From Pipra filicauda (Eukaryota; Chordata; Aves; Passeriformes; Pipridae), in the NCBI RefSeq assembly GCF_003945595.2, contig NW_024104095.1, positions 992,001 through 1,056,000 on the forward strand: a DNA stretch of 64,000 bases. The letters run 5' to 3'. This document shows positions 24,201-36,200 of the stretch, piece by piece. Position 1 is the stretch's first letter; each line of letters starts with the position of its first letter. Under the pieces are notes generated by a model. That model saw nothing but the letters and a program-made list of their open reading frames with translations. It had not been told where the DNA came from and did not search any database. The translations under genes were made by a program, and so were the position numbers.

Positions 24201-27200
24201 GGGGCAGAAAAGTCATAAAGTGGTAAGAAGGCTTTGGGGTAAGGATCTCATTGGGTGATGTACTTGAGACCTCTTAATACTGGTGCTTGATCCTCTTCAG
24301 GGCTCTTTGGGATTTTGGGGTTTTTTCGATACCTTACAAAATTTGCTGTTGCTTTTGTGTCAGTGTTGCACTTTTTCTTATTGGTGATTCATGTCAGGAA
24401 GTCAGAGATGTACATTGGTCAACCACATAGAAGAAAAAATTTAAGGTGTAACAAGTGCAATAAGAATAGTTTTTGTTGAAGGTTCACTTAATTGTTAAGA
24501 TTTCTTCTAACAACATGTCCTTTCTAACAAAGTCATGTAAAAAATACAGCGTTTTACTTCGTTTCCTTCCTTACCTATTTCCAGCTTTTTAGTTTATCAC
24601 ATTGCTCAATTCTATCATCCTTCCTTAAATCCTGAACTCTCCCATTCATTTGGAAAAGGGGCCAGAGCAGGTCTGTTGAGCAGTTGGAGATTGCCTGCAG
24701 GAATACTGTCTTGGCTTCTGATTCCAGAGTGAAAGCTTTAGAAGTGTGTGACTCCTGCTAATGCAGATTCAGGCTCAATGATGATCTAGAGGAATAGAAT
24801 GTTTTTTGATGCAAGTAAATTATCTTACAGATTTCAGTTTTTTTAATCTTAATTTTAAACCAAGTCTTTTGTATTACAAACTTAGAGAAACAAGCACATT
24901 CCTGAAACTTTTTTATGTAACGTGATAAGAAAATATTGCAAGGAGCTGGTTGTTCCAGTGATTTCCAAACAGTTCAGACATTTCTGTGGTTTCTTTCTGT
25001 AAAACAAATCTCACTGGCTTATGCAACTTATTATACTTCTAGGTCATTTCATTGTGTAGTTTTCAAGTACAGTTTTGAGACCTTGTATTGCCATTAGGTG
25101 GAACATTCTGTCAAACTGTTTCTTGGTTTGTTTGTTTTTTCTCCAGTGAGGGAAAATGATCTGTTAGAATTGCAAATACATACAAGCTTTTAAGAAGTGT
25201 TCTTCGAGTACAAAAATTTAAATAGAACTAGAATGTTCTTTTATGATGACTGTGGATATTCTTGTTAATCTTCAGAGTGTTTATTAACTTTTCTAGAGCA
25301 TCTGTCAGTCAATGCAGGGTGATGTAAGATGGTTTTTTTAAAAAATGTTTACAGATAAAGAGTATCAAGATTAGAATAAAACTATTAGTAAATAAATGCT
25401 GAGCTCCAAAATCTAGTGATGTGTGAGGAGAATATTAATGTATAATGTAGAAAAAACTTCTCTATATTGTTACTTATATTTATTTCTCTTTTGCTTTGCA
25501 GCTTTGGGTGATAAAATAGTGAGAGACATCCGACCAGGAGCTGCCTTTGAACCGACCTACATTTACAGACTCTTGACGGTTATAAAGTCGAGTCTGTCAG
25601 AAAAGGTGGGACTTAAAATCCTTGACTTCTGGCATTGCATCACAGGGCAGTCCCTGTCACTGAAACTGTGGAAAGCCACACATCAGATTCTGTGCTCAAA
25701 CACCACAAAAATCAGCTAATTGATAGCTCATTATAATGTCTTGGGACTTGAATGAGTTAATTATAGGTTTGGCAGTTTGATGTGTCAGAATAACGAAAAA
25801 ATTACTGTTGGAATGGAACATCTCTTTTTATAATGAAGTTACCAATGGATTGACATTTAAGAAATGAGCAGTTGTTCATTTTTGTGAGGGATTCCGCCTG
25901 GAATGGTCAAAGGTCCGGAGACTTCAAAATACTATTTCAGGTTTAGTTTCAATTTAAAGAAAAGGTAATAGTTGGAAACCATCTTTTCATTTGGCCATGG
26001 CTTGACAGCAACTCTTAATAGTGGTTTTAAAAGAAATAGGGGAAAAAAAACCCCAGCTCACATGTTAAATGGAATTTGTATTGAGGAGAATGCAGAAATG
26101 CCATGTGAAGCTTATGGGTGTATTTGCTTAGGGCAGTTTGGTTTGAACTGGTTAAAAATGAGGTGCTGTTACAGTAAAATTTAAACTTTTTTTGACATTA
26201 AAACTTAGACTCAGTAGTTGCTGAATAGGCTAAATTAATATGAAAAAGCTGGATGGTCCATCTCATGAACCTTCTGTTAAAAGGAAACCATGAAAATGTC
26301 ATAGAATTAATTGAAAAAAATGTTTTATTCAGGGCAGGCAAGAGGATGCTGAAGAATACTTGGGATTTATCCTCAATGGACTACATGAAGAAATGCTGAC
26401 CCTCAAGAAACTTCTCTCTCCACATAATGAAAGTTAGTGGATACTTTTTTCCCTTGGTAGAAAACGATTTATTTCAAATACTATGTTTGTGTGGTGATTC
26501 TGTAACACAGAGTAATGTTTAGAGTAGATGTTGAGATAGGGGTAGACTGCTATGTTTTAGGGGACTCTGACAATAGCAAATCTGGATAAAATGAACCCAT
26601 TCTGTAGTTTATAAATGATCTGAAGTTACTGGGTATTTGGAAGAGCACCATCATTCTGTAAATGCTCTGAATGACAATCAGTCATACACTTGGTCCTCCT
26701 AACCAATAAAATTCTGTATTACAAATGTATACATTATTTGAGGTTAACTCAAGCTGACTGGTCTTGTCTGAAGCATAGGGATGTTTGTCATTCATAATAC
26801 CTGCAGTGTCAGTTGTTTTCTGGGGTTTTGGTTCTCTCAGTGGGAGCTCAAAATAGATCAGTGTCTTTTTTCACTGATCTTTAAACCACTGTTAAAAGTC
26901 TTCTTTTTGAAGTGGAAAGTTCTAGACTAAAGGCTAATTTATATCCAGTATAAACCAGCATATTAAATGATTTTAAAATTCCTACTGACAAAGTCAGTGA
27001 AGAATTTTTCTTTGGAAGAATTACCAGAATTGTATGCAAAGTGAAATGCCATTTTATTTTATAGTGGCTTTATGGTTGAGCCCCCTGTTAAAAATGAAAC
27101 AAAATACTGTGAGCCTTGGCCAAGTATAGAGTTAAGATCTCTAGTTATCCGATTTCTCTTTAGTTGGGTAAATTTTTTAAGATCTAAAATGTTCATTCCA

Positions 27201-30200
27201 CATGTTCTGTAGCTGTGAGCAGTTTATAGCCTCCTGACTTGGGCACTTGCAGAGAAAATATTTGCTAAGCCTTGGGTTCCCTGTAAAATACCTGTGCAGA
27301 GAAGGAGTTGTATTTAATAATAACTTAATTATGTTTCCAGAATAACACTTGACTTTCTAATTTTCTACCCCATAAATTTACTGCTATAAATATATCAAAC
27401 TTTGCTGGAAAACTCCATTTATTTACATACAGTCATCAGTGAAGCTAGGTTCTGTTAACACAGGATGTGTCCAGCTAGGAGTGAGCCTGGAAAATGCTTG
27501 TTCTCTTTTTTATTTATTAAACCAATTGATCCGTGGAAGCATTTTATCCTTGGAAAGGATGATGATTATTATTATTATTATTATTTGCCTTTTAAATTCA
27601 TTACCTGTCTACGTGTTTTATTTGTAAAAAACTCAACGTGGTTTTTTTTTTTCTTGGTCTCTTGAAGAACTGTTGGTGTCCAACGGCCCTGAGGCTCAGG
27701 CTGTTCCCGAGGAAGAGGAGCAGGAGGAACAAGGGGAAGGCAGCGAGGACGAGTGGGAGCAAGTGGGACCTCGCAACAAGTCCTCAGTCACCCGCCAGGC
27801 TGACTTTGTGCAGACTCCAATCACTGATATCTTTGGTGGTCACATAAGGTACAGTACTTTTAAGTGTCTTGAAAGAAAAAAAAATGTTGAGAAGCAAAGA
27901 GTTGCACGTAGAAAATATGTATGCTTGGAATATTAATGTCTTAAGAATTCCAGCTGCTTAATTTTTGTGTCCTCTGAGAATTCTTGACTCGTGTTGTAAA
28001 TAAGGATACTAAGAGATAATGAGATTTACAAAGAGTTAACTCTTGTGAGTGAAATAAAGTAAAAAACTGTGGGCTTTTAGTCCTTTAGACACTTAATGCT
28101 TCCCAGAGAAAGTTATGTGTAATAGTTAATAAATGTTAAAAGCAAAAGGAATCTGGAAAAATATAAATTACTACAAGATGTTACTGGAATGAAAAGAATG
28201 TGGGACATTACTTATATTCAGGTCTGATACCAGATGAAGGCAGAAAGTAGATCCTGAAAGAATATTTTTTGGAAAGGAAGCCTCATGACTTGTTTGGAGA
28301 AATGTGTAATTTAAAATGAAAGCAAAGTAAACACTTGCTAAAAACATATTCAAAACAAAACTGCTAGACTCGAAGAATTATTTTTAAATTGGAGACAGAC
28401 ACTTAATTGCTGGTGTTTGACTCTCTGTGTTGCCAGATATTCAGTCTAGAAGTGTGAATAATGTGGGCTAGTGCCTTCTGCCTGTGAAATGCTCTGAAAT
28501 TATTTATTCTGCTGGGTTTTGAGCCAGACAGCTGGCAAATAAAATTATATTTTCCATAGAATTTGGCAGCCAGATGTTTGTAGGTATTGATGGAATTCTG
28601 CATCGAGGGCTCACGTACCCAAGGGGTTGTTAATACCTTAAATGTATTTATCCTGGTCAGGATTGTTTAGATCTCTACTTGATTCCATCAGTTTTTGTAT
28701 TAAAATACTGAGTGAATGCTGTTTTCTGTGGAAGTCCACAGAAAATGATGTAAAGCAAAGGTGATACTGAAAAAAGGCAAAAACTTGCATCAAGGGTCCA
28801 ATCCAACATCTGCTGTTTGCTGTCACCACGTCCACTGGACTTATCCCTCACACCAGGCCACACAATTTGCCAGAGGAACAGCATCCCATGGGATGTTGGA
28901 AAACCTCATCTCTGAGGCTGAGGGTGGAGACAGGAAGGACTGAATATGGAAATGGCAGTAGAATTGCACTAAATGAAAGCATCAGAAACTGGAAAAATGG
29001 AATGGAAAAAGCAACCGGGAAAAGATGGTTTGAATTGGCATCTTCAGGTTTGGGAAACTTTTGAATTGGGGAGCTTAAGGCTTGGGAAACTTTGGGCTGG
29101 CCTTGCAAGGCTTGAGTCTATTAAATACCTATTAGGCAGACAACCCATAAAGTCTTCCTTAGCAACGTGAGACTTAAATGTGCAAGTACAAGGTTTGCCT
29201 GAAAAATTCTTAATGTAGAATTTATGCAGTGCCCAATTAACTATTCATTGCAAATGATGCATTTTCCCCTGTCCAGTTGAGATTTGTAAGTGATGCTGCT
29301 ACAGAAAAATCATAATCCAGCAAAGGCTTTGCTGTCATATCAATTTCTGCATAACTTTGTGAAGAAAATGTTCTGAACAAATAATACAATATAATTTCTA
29401 ATATTTTTTTTAAAAAAAGGTTTTTTTAACATTCTTATTTGAGAATATTATTGCTATTTTTCATTAAATTTTAATACCTGGTCTTGAACACAGTTGGAGC
29501 TGTTAACATTTTTCTCTGGATTATTGCTCTCAGTAACAGTTTGCTTAAAAAAAAAATAATTAGGAAGTATATCCAAAAGCAGGGACAGGTTTGTTTATTG
29601 AAACACTGCTCTTGCCATGTGCTGAAGGTTTTGTCCTTTAACACAGCCAAGGAGGAAGTGTTAAACTGAAATAAAGATGCTACTGTTTTCCATACCCTCC
29701 CTTTCCTCTAAAGGATATATATTTGCCAATATAAAGCTGCATTGGCTGTTTCTGTTGGTGCTTCAGGGCTTTCCCTGAGGCAAAGGGGCTCTTTTGTTTA
29801 ACCTGCATTAATCTGAACATCATTTCCTGTCTGACTTGGAGACATTCCAGCGTGGCCACATGGATCAGAACTGGGTTAGTTATAATTGTGTTTTCAAGCC
29901 TTATAATGCACAGCACCATAATAAATGAATCATTTCTTTGGCTGTGTGTAAAGCCACGTTTTTGTAGAAGCTGGAGCTTTTAAATGCAAATATTGCCTTC
30001 AAAATAAAATAAAAAAAAAAAATCTTCATTTTTTTTCAGTGAAGTTTAAGACAAATGAAAGTCAGGAAGATCCACTTAGTGCAGTGAACAAAACAGTGCT
30101 CACCAAGCCAGGCTACTTAAAAGCTGCAACTGAACACACTTCAAACAAAAACAAAACCCCAAAAAACCCAGGAAACATGTTCTCATGCCCCAGGTCATTA

Positions 30201-33200
30201 CCTCAGCTAGTTTTCCAAAAGGCTCCAATTTATGTACAAAGGAGTAAGTACATGGAGGAAGTCTGGACACAGAAAATGATGGGAGGAAAAGGAAATGCCA
30301 GTCCTTGATGGAGCAAAGTTTGTATTTCCTGTGGCAAGATTTAAGCAAACAATTTAAAATCACTGTGAAATTGGTCTTAGTGAAGTGACTAAAAAATTAT
30401 TATATTTTTATTGGAGAATCTGGAATCAGTTGTAACTTTTACAACAGAACACAGATAAGCATTAGGACTTTGCACTTCTGAAGATGTGTTGGGAAATGGA
30501 ATTTCAAAACTAACACAAAAAGAGCCTGGAGGTGAACTTCTTTTTTAAATGCATTATCAAAAATTTCAGGCTTTTTCTTTAAACTTTTGATGCTTATCCA
30601 GTAGTTGTTTTAATCTTTGCATAAATAAAACAATTCAATTATATCCCATTCAGTATGTCCTTAGTGGATGTTAAAACCCTTTAAATAGCAGTGAGTGTTT
30701 CCTGTTGAAACTTAAAGCTTAGCCTTTGTATTTGTGTGTCACTTTGAATTTAATATAAATTGAGTTACTTAAGTAACTTTATTCTGACTTGAAAGTTCTG
30801 TATTGTCGAAAATAACACTTTATTACATTTTAACTTTTTTTTTTCCCCCCATAGATCTGTTGTTTACCAGCAGAGTTCCAAGGAGTCTGCTACACTGCAA
30901 CCTTTCTTCACCCTGCAGCTGGACATCCAGTCAGACAAGATCCGCACAGTGCAGGATGCCTTGGAAAGTTTGGTGGCAAGAGAGTCTGTCCAGGGATACA
31001 CCACAAAAACCAAGCAGGAGGTGTGTTCTGCTGAGCCTTTTCTTTACAGCCAACTGCTAAAGTCTTTAAAAGGGTTTTTATACAGCTGTTGCTTTACAGA
31101 TAGTTGTTTGAACACTCTTATGTTAACAAAAGAGGGAGGAGCTTTCCCAAGTGTCCTGCAGCAATAAAATGTCTTAGATGTGAGCACATACACTGAGAGG
31201 AAAAGAATTAACTCTTAACCAAAACCATGCCTGTAAATAGCTGGTGTAGTAATTTATTGGAGATTTTACTGCAGTGTATATTAAATTAACAGAGTGAACT
31301 GTGGTAATAATACACTTTGTTATGTTTAGCTGATCATAACATACTGATTCCTGGGAATTGCCAGATTTTTGTTAGTAAAGGAGCAGCTCTTCAAAGTATC
31401 ATGTCAAAGCAGGCTCTTGCTTTAGGAAGAAAACTCCCAGAGCAGAACACTTGCCTGGTTGTGTGTGTGGCTGTCCTTGAGAGGTTTTGGTTTCCACACT
31501 TCACTTACAGATCAAAAATGGAAATATTCATTGATGGGAGGCCTGGTAGAAGTCAGTGTAGAACCTCTCTAAAATATCTGATGATCATGATCTTTCTCTC
31601 TGGATTAATAATCTGAAATGTTTCAAAAGCCAGTAACACCTCCATTCAGTGTCCTTGGCACTCTGTAGGTGACTGGTTTGCTGTACACCAAAAAAACCAG
31701 CTTGTCAGTAATATTATATTCAGTTTTAGGTGATTGGTTCACAGACTTGGAGAATATCCTGAGCTGGAAGGGACCCCCAAGGATCACCCAAGTCCAACTC
31801 CCTGCCCAGGACAGCCCCAAAAATTACACCTTGAGAAATGTTCTTCATAGTTGGAAAACACCAATCAAAATGAATGGTGGTATAAAAACTGTGATGTAAA
31901 AGGAAGGAATAAGGGGCAGGAGCTGTTCAGCCTCAAGAAATAAAAACATGGAAGTAGAGAGATGGATCCAGATGTAAAAATTAGTGTGTTAAAGGCTGCT
32001 CTAAAAAAGAGAAGGCTGATTTTCCTCAGTGATACTCGGACACTAAATTAGGACTAGGAGCTGGACTAGGTGTGCCTGTGGTGCTTGTGGAGTTGTCCTG
32101 GCTGCTGTAAGACAGGGTTGGAGAAGCACAACTCAGGATTTACACAAGTGGTCTGACCTGATTCAGAGGGGAAGATCTTGGAGGTCTCCAAGCCCTGTGA
32201 TTCTCTGTTGCTTTAAGTACCAGGACATTTTATTTTACATTCTCAAGCAGCTTTGCAAAATTTTTTTATCTCCTTTTTCAAATAATACATAATAGTAATA
32301 ACTACAATAAAAAAATCTTTCCAAGGAGGAAAAGCTTACCTTGGGCTTTGCAGTTTGAGAACCTGTGGTAGAGGGTAATAAATTAAACTTCCCTCTCTAA
32401 GGCAGTGCCTTGCTCCTTATGGTGGGCAGCAGTAAAGAACGTCACCTCTGGTGTGCCTGGATTGCTCAGATGGAAATTCCCTGTACACTGTGGATAACTC
32501 TGGAGTTGTAGGTGTTCTCTCTGACATTCTTGTTTGTATCTGTGAGTTTTCTAAATACTCCAAGTGAGAATAGGGTGAGATAAAGAAAAGCTGGATCATT
32601 TTCTTTGAATAGCTGAAATTTGCCTTGAATGCTCAGAACATTTTTTTTCTCCAGTTGTTTTCCATGTGAAAGAAGCATTTACAATGCAAGCTCATCATGA
32701 TTTACCACATGGATCTTGTTTTGCCAGTCATTCATTTCTTGGTTTTCCCTGCAGATGGTTTTAACTTCTTGACTGACAACCCAGTGCTCAATTAGGGGGT
32801 TTGGAAGAAATGGGTGTTCAAATTAGGTGCTGGAGGTTTGGGCTGGCTTATTTCAGAGTTTGGATGGAAAGACAACTATCCACAGTGTCTTCTAGACTTT
32901 TTTTTTTTTTTTAAAGAAATTCAAGTTGTTCTTGTTCTAAAATTGTAGTAAAAACACTGAAATCATTGTCTGTAGAACCAGCAAAGGACTTTGCAGATAG
33001 TAATTTCCAGAATGTCTTGCAAAGAAGTATTTAGTATCCATTTTACATTTTTAGCTTTATCAGGATTACTGATAAAGCTAAAAATAATATTATTATATTA
33101 CTAAAAATTATTGCAGTCTCCTGATTGTTTTAATCTGGATTAAACTGTGGGCATAGAATACATAGGAGAAGAGCAATCTTCCAAATATATGTGAATGATT

Positions 33201-36200
33201 TATCTTAAAATTTATATTTTAATCACTTTAAGCTGATTTTGAATTTTATGTGTGTATTAATACAAACAGAAAATCAGTCAGATTTTCATGCAGTGTTAAA
33301 TTAGGCATTTTAAATGTAAACAGCTGTTTAAAATGGAGTGAGCTGTTTAAAATGGAGTGACATCCTCTTGCTGTTTCTGACTTAAATTTCACTTGCATTT
33401 GTAGAAAGATGTTTTGGTTCCTTTTGGTCCTACAGTTCAGTTGGTTAAATCTTGACTATTCAATAGTTAATATGTTTTTTAAGGGATTAATTTTTATCCT
33501 CACTGAAGTGATTTTCCTTTCACTCTCATTCCTATTTGCAGATGTTTTCAGTGTCTTCAGCAACAAATTGGCCTTCCCTCATTGACTTTTCCAGGTTCCC
33601 TTCCCCATACTCCTTAGGAAGAGTCTTCACATTCCCTGGGGTTCTCAAACTGCTCCTTGAGAACCTCAGAAGTTTTACTTTTCAAGCTTGGAAAGAGAGA
33701 ATAGTTTTTTCCCCATGAGTTTCTATTCCACCCTTAGTGGGTCCTAGCAGAATCAAACCCTGTATTGAAAATAACATGCTGGTGACTGCCAATAAAGAGA
33801 TTTTTCCCAATAAGAACCGGAGAAAAAACCTTGAGCAGTTATTTTGAGAAGTGTTTTTATGTCTTAATTTCTAGGAAGGCAAAACAATTTTGTTCTGCAA
33901 TTCTGAGCTCAGTTTCAGCTTTTCAGACAGCAACTTCATATAATTATAACCAAACAGTCCACAAAAATCACTGTTTGGTAGAGAAAAGTGTGGTCATAAC
34001 TCATATTTTTCTCTTTGAAAATACTGAGTTGTCCTTTAAGACGCCACTTTAGTTGAAGATCCAGTGGGCTTTAAGTCATAAACTGAAGTCTTTCTCATAA
34101 ATTAATTAACAATAACAAATCTGTTTTTTCTTTTTACAAGTGTATTTAAAATCAAACAGTTATTCCTCATTTGAAGGAGTGATTTTGAGCAGTTAACAAG
34201 AAATTACAGGTGTTCTTTGTCTCTGTGTGTGTCAGGTGGAGATCAGCAGAAGAGTCACACTGGAAGAGCTGCCCCCTGTTCTTGTTCTGCACCTCAAGCG
34301 GTTCGTGTACGAGAAAACTGGGGGGTGTCAGAAGCTTATCAAGAATATTGAGTATCCTGTTGATCTGGAAATTAGTAAAGGTAAAGATTTTTTGAACAGA
34401 ATTTCCCCCTCTTTAGAGAAAAAATAACATAGTGTTTCCTCAGGGTATCTGTGTTTGTATTTTATTTCTTCTGCAAAAGATTTTTGTTTTCATTGTTGTT
34501 TGAAAACTCAGTAATTTGAATGAATATTTGGTATGTTTTTTCCTTTTTTTTCTTCTTAAAAAGAACACATTTGGGTTTCTGAATTCAGTCTTGGTGAACC
34601 TGACATTGCCTCTGTAAGAGTTTGAGCATCTGTTTTGCAAAGAACATTATGATGAAAGATTTTAAAACCTTTGGCACTTCCTAGACAATGGGTTGACCAA
34701 AAGAGAGCTTCCTGTGGATTTATGGAATAGGGCTATAGGCTGGAGTAAATATGGAGTAATTATAGACTGCTGAGGACAATAATGGGAAGTGATCCTCTTG
34801 AATGAGGGCTGTGTCCCTCTACAAGGCTGTTGCCAAGTAATCCTGGATATTTTTATCACAGATTTAATTCAGAGAAGTGGCAAATTATTTAAATAATTAG
34901 TGACTGATGGAAGGAAACTGGTGTTTTATAGAAAATGCAGCCTTGTCATGCCTGACAGCAGGAATGAAAGAGAAAAAATGTAGAGTCTGATCTTTTGCTC
35001 TGTTTGGTTTTTTTTCCTTCATTTTTGGTAGTATTTTTAAACCTTCCATAAACTACAGTGTTCAGCAAACCTGAAAATTCAGTCTCTTGATTAGGAGTTA
35101 TCAGAACCATGATCATTCTTTAAAGGCTGCAGAAGAAATCTCAGTTCAGCTTTCTCCCTTATGATAGTGTTGGTTTCTTTGAGAAGTAATTGATCCTCTT
35201 GAAATTAAATTTTGAAATTTTCTAACTGTTGCCTTTTTGTCTTTGTTTTCCTCCTCCAGAGCTACTATCTCCTGGTGTGAAAAGTAAAATTTTTAAAGGC
35301 CAAAGAACCTACCGGCTCTTTGCAGGTATTTAATCTCTGTGCCTCTGGTCCCTGTGTTGCAAATGCAAAATCTTCATATGGAATTGGAGAAACACTGGAG
35401 TTCCCTGGATTATAGAAAGTATTTTCTTTTAAATTATACTGAAGTAGCTTGTGGGTGTCAAATTCTTGTATTTAATAGGGTTTTTGCATGTGTATATACA
35501 TGTATATTGTTATATCTGTATTTATGGATCTCACTGATCCAACTTTGCAAAAAGTTTTGTAGCAGATCCGCCCTGAAAAATACCAGCAGAAGCTGAAACT
35601 AAAATACAGCACAGATTCTCAGAATAATGTTTCAAATGTCTTTGGAAAAGGCTGTTTGAATGCTGGCTTTGCATCCCCTTGAACCCCAACTTCTGTGTCA
35701 CCAAATCTGTGCCAGTACTGGCGGCCTTGTGTGACTTGGAGCTGTGACCACTGAGGTTACAGAAGGGAAGAACATCCCTGTCCCTTGTGGAAATTCAGGA
35801 GTGTTTCTGGCAGTGCAGTTGTTTTTATCCATAGTGATTTTCATGGGACAAGTTTAGGCAGCAGATTTAAGGTGACTTGAGTTACCACTGTGATTTTTTT
35901 TCTAACTCTTTCTGTGGAAAAGTGCAGTATTTCAGCCTTCTGCCAGCATTCTCATCCACAGAAACAGCTTGTTGGATGAATTTTGAATTATCAAAATAAG
36001 CTTTTGAAGAATTAAGTTTCAGATATCATCCAGAATTTGCCTACCTGTCGAACAATAAAGTTTAGAAAATAATTCAGGTTAGGCTAATGTAAAAGAATTA
36101 CTTGCTAAATTCCCTCACATGTACAGATGAAGAGTATTGTGCCTTTTGCAGAAAAGAGACGTTTAAGGAAAGAAGGCAGTTTGAGTCTCTCTTGGAATTA

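Larger units (their letters stand above)
31021..34235 (+). other. USP10: USP10 intron 11
   Basis: This intron holds a CR1 fragment (31733-31830), a possible decayed second one (31915-32207), a perfect 15-bp inverted repeat (33048-33084) and a 19-bp direct duplication (33322-33359). No gene is seen. Confidence 0.75.
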
